DNA of 13,922 nucleotides from Rudanella sp. (GTDB lineage: Bacteria; Bacteroidota; Bacteroidia; Cytophagales; Spirosomataceae): assembly GCA_026785985.1 (NCBI GenBank), contig JAJAYX010000134.1, positions 1 through 13,922 of the forward strand, in the 5' to 3' direction. Of this stretch, positions 1-6,369 are shown piece after piece. The notes beneath the pieces were generated by a model. It was not told the origin of the DNA. It saw nothing but the letters and a program-made list of their open reading frames with translations, and made no database searches. The stretch's first letter is position 1. The number at the start of each line of letters is the position of its first letter. The position numbers and the translations under genes are program-made.

Positions 1-29
1 ATAGACCATAGCTGTTTTTTTTACTCAAG

Positions 30-64
30 AAAAGTGGGAGCCGATCATTCGGACTCCCGCTTTT
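30..64. terminator. Strong hairpin terminator, probably bidirectional
   Basis: The arm AAAAGTGGGAGCCG (30-43) pairs with CGG-A-CTCCCGCTTTT (50-64), leaving one bulged A, one T·G wobble and a six-base loop. A T-rich tract follows on the plus strand, and the A-rich flank gives a U-rich tract on the minus strand too. That is the shape of a rho-independent terminator usable in both directions. It probably closes a gene lying to the left of the window. Confidence 0.75.
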
Positions 65-72
65 CTGTTTAG

Positions 73-264
73 AGCGGCCACTTACACGGGCTGCAGAATC
101 AACCTGACGCATTCGGTGAGGTGCTTTCCAACGATGAATTGGTTCTCATTGCCCACCCGCACCCCATTTCAGGATCAATGAGTTTCGGCCAACGGCTTGA
201 GTTCCTGCGTTTCCACATCGACCGGCACCGGGAGCAGGTTGCACGATTAACGATGGAGGCATAA
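73..264 (+). pseudogene. DinB-like family protein, C-terminal remnant
   Basis: An open frame from just after an in-frame TAG (70-72) to TAA (262-264) encodes about 63 residues. They resemble the C-terminus of DinB/DfsB-like four-helix proteins: a HPHPISGSMSFGQRL segment, then a helix with HIDRHREQVARL. The H-x-x-x-H-x-x-Q pattern is the family's C-terminal metal-binding helix. Full members are about 150-180 residues; here the N-terminal two thirds and any start codon are missing, and a terminator sits immediately upstream. No matching coding sequence was seen in the other frames of 1-72. I read it as a 5'-truncated relic converging on rsgA. The family match is by eye. A short real protein starting at an internal ATG (178) is possible but unlikely. 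Confidence 0.55.
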
Positions 265-273
265 GAGAGATGA

Positions 274-1200
274 CTACCGCCGATTATCGCCCCCGTCGAG
301 CATACTTAGGTAACTCATATAGCGGCTTTCGGCAATATCGCCCTCGGCAACAGCCGCTTTTACGGCGCAACCCGGCTCATTCACATGCAAGCAATTGTTG
401 AAGCGACACTGATTTAGCCGGTTGCGCATTTCAGGGAAATAATGGCTGATTTCTTCCTTCGCCATATCAACCAAGCCTAATTCTTTGATGCCCGGCGTAT
501 CAATAATGTAGGTGTCGGGAGCCAGTTCAAACATTTCGGCGAAAGTGGTGGTATGAACCCCTTTGTTGGCAAAGGTCGAAACCTCGTTGGTGCGCAGGTT
601 CAAATCGGGCGAAATAGCATTGACCAGCGATGATTTCCCTACGCCCGAATGCCCCGACAAAAGCGTGGTTTTCTGATCGAGTAACTGCCGGAACGCTTCT
701 ACACCATAACCCTCGGTAGCCGAAGTCTCCAGGCAATTGTAGCCAACAGCCCCGTATAAATCCATGATTTCCCGCTGAAAAGCACGACCTTCCTCGTGCA
801 GAATATCCGTTTTGTTGAAAACAATAGTCGTTGGAATGCGGAAGGCTTCGGTAGTGATCAGAAAGCGGTCGATGAAGCCCAGCGAAGTTCGGGGCATAGC
901 CAGCGTAGCTAATATCACAGCCTGATCGACATTGGCAGCCAGCATGTGTCCGTGGGCTGTTTTGTGGACGGATTGCCGGATAATATAATTCGTGCGGGGT
1001 TCAATATCGGTAATCACCACCGTGTTTTCGGCAACGTCCTCCACCTCAAACTGCACCCGGTCGCCCACGGCAATAGGGTTAGTTACCTTAAGGCCCAGGA
1101 TCTTGAATTTGCCCTTGAGTCGGCCCTTATACAACTGACCATCCTCGTTGCGAATGTCATACCACGAACCAGTGGAGCGAAGAATTAAGCCGTTTTGCAC
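274..1200 (-). CDS. rsgA: Ribosome small subunit-dependent GTPase A (RsgA/YjeQ)
   Basis: A 308-residue circularly permuted GTPase that acts in late 30S subunit maturation in the cytoplasm. The order of parts is diagnostic. An N-terminal OB-fold (about 1-70) is followed by G4 NKTD (129-132), G5-like SAT (160-162), the G1 P-loop GHSGVGKSS (183-191), the G2 region HTTT (216-219) and G3 DTPG (234-237). A C-terminal zinc finger uses Cys265, Cys270, His272 and Cys278. Length is normal for the family and all key residues are present. It starts at ATG 1200, three bases after the waaA stop on the same strand, so the two are probably co-transcribed with waaA first. Its end converges on the DinB-like remnant. 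Confidence 0.96.
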   Translation of the reverse strand: MQNGLILRSTGSWYDIRNEDGQLYKGRLKGKFKILGLKVTNPIAVGDRVQFEVEDVAENTVVITDIEPRTNYIIRQSVHKTAHGHMLAANVDQAVILATLAMPRTSLGFIDRFLITTEAFRIPTTIVFNKTDILHEEGRAFQREIMDLYGAVGYNCLETSATEGYGVEAFRQLLDQKTTLLSGHSGVGKSSLVNAISPDLNLRTNEVSTFANKGVHTTTFAEMFELAPDTYIIDTPGIKELGLVDMAKEEISHYFPEMRNRLNQCRFNNCLHVNEPGCAVKAAVAEGDIAESRYMSYLSMLDGGDNRR

Positions 1201-1203
1201 GTT

Positions 1204-2541
1204 TCAAAGAGTTTTCTTAACAACTTCCATAACCTGTGCGGTTGCGCCAATGTTCCGCTGCACATAATCGCGGCTGATTTGGGCGGCATTGGTGTGGTCA
1301 GCATACTGTTTCTGAAAGGCTTCGGTCAGCGAATGAGTATCTTGAACCGCAAATGCACCGCCTTCCTCAATCAAATCAACGGCTTCCTGAAACTTGCCGT
1401 AGTTTGGCCCAAAAAAGATAGGTACGCCAAAGGTGGCCGCTTCCAGAATGTTATGCAGTCCCTTCCCAAATGCCCCGCCAATGTAGGCAAACTCGCCATA
1501 TTGGTATAAAGAGGATAGTATCCCAATGTTGTCGATAAAAAGATATTGTGTGGTATTCAGTGGCTGGAACGCCACCCCGGTCTTCGCTAAATCGCCGGAT
1601 CGCCAGCCCGGTCTTCGCTCATTCATTTTCGAGTATCGAACCGATGCCTTAGTGAGTTGCGAACGCCAGCGTTCAATTTCGTCATCGTGGATCTCGTGGG
1701 GGGCAATAATCACCTTGAGCGGTTGCTCGAAGCTATTCAGAAACGGAATCAGCACGTCCATATCGGCTTGCCAGGCACTGCCAATCACCAGCAGGGGTTG
1801 CGGCTCCTGACCGCCGTTGGTTTTGAAATCAGTCACTATAGGGATGCCCTTTTTGGCCACTGCCACCTGGGCCACCCGGTCGAAACGAGTGTCGCCCGCC
1901 AGCGTCACCTCGGTGAGACCAAGACCGCGCAACAGTTGTTCCGACTCCTGGTTTTGCACCAGAATATGGCTGAAACAGGTGAGCAGTTTGCGGTAGAAAC
2001 TGCCCCACGGCTTGAAAAAGAGCTGGTTCGGTCTGAAAATAGCCGAAAATGAGAGGATTGGAATCTGAGCCGCCCGGAGTTCGTGGAGGTAGTTGGCCCA
2101 GAACTCATATTTGACAAAGAAAACGATTTTGGGTTTTGCCAGTGCAACAAAAGCGCGGGCATTTTCGGGCGTATCGGCGGGGAGGTAGCTGACAAAATCG
2201 GCCCCGGCGTAGTTCTTGCGAACTTCATAACCCGATGGTGAAAAGAACGTTAACAAGATTTTATACGCCGGGTATTGCGTCCGAAACGCTTCCATAACGG
2301 GCCGACCCTGCTCAAATTCGCCGAGGGAAGCCGCATGAAACCACGCCACGGGAGCGGTGTTGTCGGCCAGTTTTGCCCGCAGTTTAGGTTGCCAGTTCTG
2401 CCGCCCGGCCACCCACTGCCGGGCTTTGGGGTTAAACGGGGCCACCAGCCGGAGCAGGCCCGAATAGGCACGAATGGAGGTATTGTACAGGAGCGAAACC
2501 AAGTAAGCAGCCGGTTGGTTAAACAGAAGACAAAAGTACAT
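1204..2541 (-). CDS. waaA: 3-deoxy-D-manno-octulosonic acid (Kdo) transferase
   Basis: A GT-B glycosyltransferase of family GT30 that moves Kdo from CMP-Kdo onto lipid A precursor at the inner membrane, in LPS core synthesis. Seen: an N-terminal hydrophobic anchor, WFHAASLGE (residues 67-75) carrying the family's catalytic Glu, TFFSPSGYE, KYEFW, and a C-terminal block IGGAFGKGLHNILEAATFG followed by FGPNYGKF. I chose ATG 2541 (445 aa). A GGGGAGG (2549-2555) lies 7 nt upstream of it but only 4 nt from the TTG at 2544. A stretch of about 20 residues before the QYLFIDNIG motif looks extra compared with what I recall of relatives, and it coincides with an imperfect direct repeat in the DNA (see findings). 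Confidence 0.95.
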   Translation of the reverse strand: MYFCLLFNQPAAYLVSLLYNTSIRAYSGLLRLVAPFNPKARQWVAGRQNWQPKLRAKLADNTAPVAWFHAASLGEFEQGRPVMEAFRTQYPAYKILLTFFSPSGYEVRKNYAGADFVSYLPADTPENARAFVALAKPKIVFFVKYEFWANYLHELRAAQIPILSFSAIFRPNQLFFKPWGSFYRKLLTCFSHILVQNQESEQLLRGLGLTEVTLAGDTRFDRVAQVAVAKKGIPIVTDFKTNGGQEPQPLLVIGSAWQADMDVLIPFLNSFEQPLKVIIAPHEIHDDEIERWRSQLTKASVRYSKMNERRPGWRSGDLAKTGVAFQPLNTTQYLFIDNIGILSSLYQYGEFAYIGGAFGKGLHNILEAATFGVPIFFGPNYGKFQEAVDLIEEGGAFAVQDTHSLTEAFQKQYADHTNAAQISRDYVQRNIGATAQVMEVVKKTL

Positions 2542-2548
2542 CAATCAA

Positions 2549-2555
2549 CCTCCCC
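2549..2555 (-). promoter_or_regulatory. Shine-Dalgarno site deciding the waaA start
   Basis: GGGGAGG on the minus strand lies 7 nt before ATG 2541 and only 4 nt before the alternative TTG 2544. It favours the ATG. It is one of the few good Shine-Dalgarno matches in a window where most starts have none, as usual in Bacteroidota. Confidence 0.6.
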
Positions 2556-2561
2556 ACGGCC

Positions 2562-2861
2562 ATGCAGACTTACGAAACCGTTACCGAAACCCTCGAAGCC
2601 CTTCGTCAGCAGGGGTTTACCCGCGATTACAACCTGCTGGAAACCTGTCTGAAATGCCATGAAGATGGTGTTGAACTAGCTCCCGACAAATTCGAGATTG
2701 TGCAGGTTCACCGATTTGAGGGCATGACCGATCCCGGTGACGAGACCATCATCTTCGCCATTGAGGAGTCGAACGGTAAACGGGGATCGTTCATCAATGC
2801 CTACGGGATGTATGCTGATTCACTGTCGAATGATATGGTTAGTAAGCTGGCTTTGCATTAA
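2562..2861 (+). CDS. Conserved ~100-aa Bacteroidota protein of unknown function
   Basis: A 99-residue soluble, acidic protein with no signal peptide or membrane segment. Visible features are a repeated Thr/Glu start (TYETVTETLEALRQQG), a Cys pair (CLKC at about 29-32), and an alpha+beta-looking centre with FEIVQVHRFEGMTDPGDETI. From memory, short proteins of this kind in Bacteroidota are sometimes labelled phosphoribosylpyrophosphate synthetase. At 99 residues it is far too short to be that enzyme and shows no PRPP-binding loop, so I do not transfer the name. It starts 20 bp from the waaA start on the opposite strand. No Shine-Dalgarno is visible upstream of its ATG. ytxJ follows 88 bp downstream on the same strand. 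Confidence 0.75.
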   Translation: MQTYETVTETLEALRQQGFTRDYNLLETCLKCHEDGVELAPDKFEIVQVHRFEGMTDPGDETIIFAIEESNGKRGSFINAYGMYADSLSNDMVSKLALH

Positions 2862-2949
2862 TCGGCGTTGGTGGCGAGATCGGGCGAAGCCTAAAATCGA
2901 ACTTTTCAAAGCCCGAAATGCTTTGTAGAACAAAACGAAACTGCGTAAA

Positions 2950-3288
2950 ATGAACTGGAATAAATTAATCGACGAGACTCAACTGGCTACTATAAAAGAA
3001 GAATCAGCACAGCAACCAGTCCTGATTTTTAAGCATAGCACCACCTGTTCAATCAGTGCAATGGCCTACAGCCGCATGGAACGAAACTGGAGCGATGCCG
3101 CTGGTATTAAGCCCTACTATCTTGACTTATTGGGTTTTAGGTCGATCTCGAATCGGATTGCGAGCGAATTTGGGGTTGATCATGAATCGCCCCAAGTGTT
3201 GCTGATTCACAACGGCGAGTGTGTCTATGATGCCTCACACATGGGAATTTCATTCCAGGCCCTGTCTGCCGTCACCCTTTCATCGTAA
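2950..3288 (+). CDS. ytxJ: Bacillithiol-system redox-active protein YtxJ-like
   Basis: A 112-residue thioredoxin-fold protein of the YtxJ family (bacillithiol system, monothiol). The signature is PVLIFKHSTTCSISAMA (residues 23-39). Its single redox Cys33 is followed by Ser rather than a second Cys, which fits a monothiol bacilliredoxin-like role. The partial repeat of the fold (YYLDLL, PQVLLIHNGECVYDASH) also matches. The expected role is reduction of bacillithiol-protein mixed disulfides in the cytoplasm. This is inferred from the family, since no biosynthesis gene lies in the window. The last 17 bp overlap the end of folB on the opposite strand. No Shine-Dalgarno is evident; the start is preceded by an A-rich stretch. 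Confidence 0.88.
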   Translation: MNWNKLIDETQLATIKEESAQQPVLIFKHSTTCSISAMAYSRMERNWSDAAGIKPYYLDLLGFRSISNRIASEFGVDHESPQVLLIHNGECVYDASHMGISFQALSAVTLSS

Positions 3289-3622
3289 TTCTGGCCCGGT
3301 GACAAACGCCACCCACGGGCGGGTTGAACTTCGAGACGCTTACTTCGACTTCGCCGACCGTTGGGTAGGCCCCGCGAATTTCTTCGATAATGCTGTGGGC
3401 AATGTGTTCGAGCAGGCGGGCGGGCCGTTGCATCACACGGGTGGTGATCCGGTATAGTTCCTCGTAGTTGACAGTGGCACTGAGTTTGTCGCGCCGGGCG
3501 GCTTCCGAAAAATCAGCCGTTACCACAATATCAACGGAATATTTGTTGCCAATTTTCTGCTCCTCGTCGTAAAAACCGTGGTATGCAAAAAATTCAAGCC
3601 CTTCGAGGGCAATTGTTCCCAT
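3272..3622 (-). CDS. folB: Dihydroneopterin aldolase
   Basis: A 116-residue folate-pathway enzyme that cleaves 7,8-dihydroneopterin to 6-hydroxymethyl-dihydropterin and glycolaldehyde. It works as a tunnel-fold oligomer in the cytoplasm. Seen: the N-terminal strand IALEGLEFFAYHGFYDEE with the YHG turn and following acidic residues, VNYEELY (51-57) matching the family's TVDY box, LLEHIAHSIIEEI (70-82), and the closing strand VEVSVSKFNPPVGG with the conserved Lys98. Length is typical. Its ATG overlaps the stop of the DivIVA-domain gene by one base (TAATG), so translational coupling is likely. Its stop lies inside the end of ytxJ on the other strand. Confidence 0.94.
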   Translation of the reverse strand: MGTIALEGLEFFAYHGFYDEEQKIGNKYSVDIVVTADFSEAARRDKLSATVNYEELYRITTRVMQRPARLLEHIAHSIIEEIRGAYPTVGEVEVSVSKFNPPVGGVCHRARITMKG

Positions 3623-4539
3623 TAGATTTGGTCGAAAAAGGAACCACCCTGCTTTTGCTCATTAGATTGAGCCGATTCGGGTTGAGGCTCGGAAGCTGGC
3701 GACGATTGGGTTGACGCTTCCTGATGACCTGTTGCCTGAACAGCATCCTCAACGGGTTGCATCATCCCGGCATCGGGTTCCGTGTGTGGCCCCCGCGAAA
3801 GGGGTTGCTCCACCAAGCCCATATCCGTTGGCATATCGGCGGGCTCGGCAATGGCCACGCGCTCGACTGGCGTTCTGGCGGCAACCGGCTCCGAAATAGG
3901 GGCCTCGACTGCTGGTGCAGGCAGTTCGCCTTTTATGGCCTTATCGTGTTTGGCGGCTGCCTCCTGCTCTTCTTTTATCTGGTTGGCTACCTCGTCTATT
4001 TTACCCTTGAACGCCTGCTTGGCAAACTTCTTCTCGAACCGCTCCACACTGTCCATTGCATTGGCCGACAGGGTTTTAATCTGCGTTACCAGCGTTTCTT
4101 TGTAGCGTTCCATCGCTTTGAAGTCGTGTTCCATTGCCTTTAAATCGTTAAGGATATTATCTTTCAGGTAGCGGGCCTGATTTTGGGCATCCTGAATCAT
4201 CATGGCCGACTTTTTGCGGGCATCGGCCAGCATTTCGTCGGCTTTCCGGCGGGCTTCGGCCAAATGTTGCTCGGCGGCTTTGTTAGCCTGATCCGTGATT
4301 TGCGTACTGGTATCTTCAGCAGTTTTGAGCGTTTTAAACAGCGTCAATTCCACCTCTTTCAACTTATTGAGTTCTTTATCAGTCAGTTCGAACTGCATTT
4401 TCAGCATTCGCTGGTCGCCAACCACCCGCTCCCACTCTTGCGAAAGCGATGACAGGAAAGCATCCACCTCGTTGGTGCGGTAGCCGCGCATACCCTTTTC
4501 AAAGGTGTGCTGCCGAATTTCAATGGGCGTGATTTTCAT
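3622..4539 (-). CDS. DivIVA domain-containing protein
   Basis: A 305-residue coiled-coil protein. The N-terminus (1-40) is a clear DivIVA domain: ITPIEIRQHTFEKGMRGY with Phe13 and Gly-Tyr at 19-20, then EVDAFL (24-29). A long charged helix (about 35-205) follows, with Ala-rich heptads near 85-125, and then a low-complexity Pro/Glu/Ala/Gln tail ending GGSFFDQI. Family members sense membrane curvature and scaffold poles, septa or envelope synthesis. The role in Bacteroidota is poorly defined, so its partners cannot be named. The tail probably varies between species, while the short FFDQI end could be a partner-binding peptide. It is co-directional and coupled (TAATG) with folB. The link to folate may be only operon economy. 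Confidence 0.9.
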   Translation of the reverse strand: MKITPIEIRQHTFEKGMRGYRTNEVDAFLSSLSQEWERVVGDQRMLKMQFELTDKELNKLKEVELTLFKTLKTAEDTSTQITDQANKAAEQHLAEARRKADEMLADARKKSAMMIQDAQNQARYLKDNILNDLKAMEHDFKAMERYKETLVTQIKTLSANAMDSVERFEKKFAKQAFKGKIDEVANQIKEEQEAAAKHDKAIKGELPAPAVEAPISEPVAARTPVERVAIAEPADMPTDMGLVEQPLSRGPHTEPDAGMMQPVEDAVQATGHQEASTQSSPASEPQPESAQSNEQKQGGSFFDQI

Positions 4540-4611
4540 ACGATGCGCCGAAGTTTTGTAGGGTCAAAAGGAATTGAATCAGCGTGAAAGTAATGCACTT
4601 TACCCGCAATT

Positions 4612-4640
4612 TAAAAGTATTGAGCATAAAATGTGCCAAA
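4612..4640 (-). promoter_or_regulatory. Possible Bacteroidota-type promoter for the DivIVA-folB operon
   Basis: On the minus strand a TTTG (4637-4640) lies 17 bases before TACTTTTA (4612-4619), a near match to TTTG/TAnnTTTG. It falls in the 112-bp gap between the WD40 gene stop and the DivIVA-domain start. The match is imperfect and the spacing slightly short, so this is only a candidate. Confidence 0.25.
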
Positions 4641-4651
4641 GGCTTCACGCT

Positions 4652-5560
4652 TCACCCGACCTCCCACACCGAAATTGTCCGGTCGTCGCTAGCTGAAAGC
4701 AGCCAGTTTTGGTGTTCTGTCCAAAGCAGCCGGTTCACCGAGGTGCCGTGTCCTGCATGACGGGCGCGGTCAACCACTTTGAGCAACCGAAGCGTTTGCG
4801 CATCCCAAATCTTGATCGACTTGTCCATACTGGCGGTTGCCATCAACTGCCCATCTGGGCTGAATACCAAGTGGTTAATGGCAAATAGGTGCGCCACTAC
4901 CTCCTGTTGCAGGCTATAGCCCCGATCCACATCCCAGCATTTCAGTCGCGCATCACGGCTCCCCGAAAGCAGGTGCAGGAAATCAGGGGCGTAGGCCACC
5001 GTAAATACCGAATTGGTATGAGCGGCTATAGTTTGCTTCAGTTCCAGCGTTGTGAGGTCGAAAATTCGGATGGTTGAATCGCTGTAGCCCACGGCCAATT
5101 CGCGCTCAACGGAGTTAACAGCCAAACATCGCGCTGATTGCTCCGACGCTTTCAGATGTTTCCGAATAGCTAATTGTTCCGTATCGATCACCACCACAAC
5201 GCCATCAGAGAGAGCTACATACGCCGTTTTTTGATATTGTTTAATATCGAAAATAGCCGAGTTAGTCAACTTCAATGAGCCAACTTCCACTTTCTGCACC
5301 GGGTCGATCAGGTGCAACCCTTCGTAGTTTTGGCCTACCCAAAGTCGGTTCGCATCGGCTTCGTAGTGCAGGGCATAGACCGAGGCTGGCACCTGGGCGA
5401 TTAAATCACCGAGGTCGGGCCGGCCGAGATGCCAACGCACCACCATGCCATCTCCCCCCGACGAGAAAAACTGGTTGGGGGTTGGCCCCGCTTCAAGTGC
5501 ATACACACAATCGCGGTGCCCACCGAAGGTATCGAGTTTTTGAATGACCATCAATGACAT
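4652..5560 (-). CDS. WD40-repeat beta-propeller protein
   Basis: A 302-residue protein made almost wholly of seven WD40 blades, enough to close one propeller. Each blade ends in a W/F/I-D-like dipeptide: VRWHL, LHLID, VVVID, IRIFD, LKCWD, IKIWD, ISVWE. GH/AH dipeptides open several blades. Blades 5-7 are canonical (for example SGSRDARLKCWD and TASMDKSIKIWD), while blades 2-4 are degenerate. There is no signal peptide, so it is probably a cytoplasmic protein-interaction scaffold of unknown partner. The open frame continues upstream to 5695, but that extension is not propeller-like and would overlap the divergent phosphopantetheinyl transferase gene. I therefore start at ATG 5560; ATG 5551 is also possible. 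Confidence 0.88.
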   Translation of the reverse strand: MSLMVIQKLDTFGGHRDCVYALEAGPTPNQFFSSGGDGMVVRWHLGRPDLGDLIAQVPASVYALHYEADANRLWVGQNYEGLHLIDPVQKVEVGSLKLTNSAIFDIKQYQKTAYVALSDGVVVVIDTEQLAIRKHLKASEQSARCLAVNSVERELAVGYSDSTIRIFDLTTLELKQTIAAHTNSVFTVAYAPDFLHLLSGSRDARLKCWDVDRGYSLQQEVVAHLFAINHLVFSPDGQLMATASMDKSIKIWDAQTLRLLKVVDRARHAGHGTSVNRLLWTEHQNWLLSASDDRTISVWEVG

Positions 5561-5619
5561 TTTGTCCCAAAGGTCGGTAAACCTTTCTTTTTCACGCACA
5601 GAGTAACGACTTTTGCTCC

Positions 5620-6255
5620 ATGCCGATTCATACTTTTTTTGCGCTGAACAACGACTGCCAGGTGGTGCTTTGGCGAATTGAGGAAGACGAGCCAACGCTT
5701 CAGGCTGGTTTGCAACTGACAGCCGATGAACGATTTGACCTCAACGGCATCACGCACCTTAATCAGCGCGTAGAATGGCTGGCCTGCCGGGTAGCCCTGC
5801 GCGATTTAGTCCTCAGAAACGGTCTGACCTACAAAGGGTTAGTAAAGGATGAATACGGAAAGCCGTATTTGGTTGGCGAGACAACGGCTTACCTGTCGAT
5901 CTCCCACACGGGCGGGTGGGCAGCGGCTGTCTGGCATCGAAACCGTCCCGTTGGTATTGATATTGAGCCGATTCGGGATCAGTTTATGCGGGTGGTTCCC
6001 CGCGTTCTGTCGGAGTCGGAAATTGCACACGCGGCTGGCCGACCTGATCGGTTGGCGGTCTATTGGTGCGCCAAAGAATGTCTGTATAAACTCTATGGCA
6101 AGCGGCAGCTCACCTTCCGCGAACACCTTCATATTGACCCCTTTGCCGATGGTGCCGAGACCTTGACCGGCCATGTCCGGCTCCCCAATCAAGAAGAAAC
6201 GGTACAGATTTGCTGTTTGAAAACCGGACCAGGCTTGCTGGCTGTGGCATTTTGA
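5620..6255 (+). CDS. 4'-phosphopantetheinyl transferase superfamily protein (Sfp-type)
   Basis: A 211-residue enzyme expected to move the phosphopantetheine arm of CoA to a serine of acyl or peptidyl carrier proteins. Motifs in order: RVEWLACRVALR (50-61), GKPYL (80-84), YLSISHTGGWAAAV (91-104), VGIDIE (111-116) with Mg2+-binding Asp114 and Glu116, and WCAKECLYKLYGK (149-161) with Glu153 and the conserved Lys. The length and the spread of motifs fit the Sfp/AcpT group rather than the ~120-aa AcpS. No carrier protein, PKS or NRPS gene is in the window, so the substrate is unknown; it could serve the fatty-acid ACP or a distant cluster. It is divergent from the WD40 gene with 59 bp between the starts. 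Confidence 0.92.
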   Translation: MPIHTFFALNNDCQVVLWRIEEDEPTLQAGLQLTADERFDLNGITHLNQRVEWLACRVALRDLVLRNGLTYKGLVKDEYGKPYLVGETTAYLSISHTGGWAAAVWHRNRPVGIDIEPIRDQFMRVVPRVLSESEIAHAAGRPDRLAVYWCAKECLYKLYGKRQLTFREHLHIDPFADGAETLTGHVRLPNQEETVQICCLKTGPGLLAVAF

Positions 6256-6256
6256 T

Positions 6257-6367
6257 TCAGTGAACAGCTAACAACAAACAGCCAACAGTGGGATAACGTG
6301 TCAGACATCCGAGAGATGTGCAAACAGGTTGCCTACTGTTGGCTGTTTACTGCTAACTGTCCACTGA
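6257..6367. repeat. 33-bp inverted repeat built of 7-nt units between convergent genes
   Basis: Arms 6257-6289 and 6335-6367 match at 28 of 33 positions when one is reverse-complemented. The left arm contains four consecutive 7-nt units of the form NAACARY (6262-6289). All five differences are transitions, and each gives a G·U pair in a minus-strand transcript, so that RNA can form an unbroken 33-bp stem. The 45-nt loop holds a smaller hairpin, ACATC-CGAGA-GATGT (6305-6319). It sits immediately after the stops of both the phosphopantetheinyl transferase gene and the OmpA-domain gene, filling almost the whole 114-bp gap. It may work as a terminator or 3'-end stabiliser. No U-tract follows, so a mobile repeat is an alternative. 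Confidence 0.8.
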
Positions 6368-6369
6368 AA

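Noticed and set aside
2880..2916. Hairpin TCGGGC...GCCCGA between the small conserved gene and ytxJ
   Set aside because: The stem is only six base pairs with a 25-base loop and no U-tract follows; it could arise by chance.
5561..5695. N-terminal extension of the WD40 gene
   Set aside because: The 45 extra residues are not propeller-like and overlap the start of the divergent phosphopantetheinyl transferase gene.
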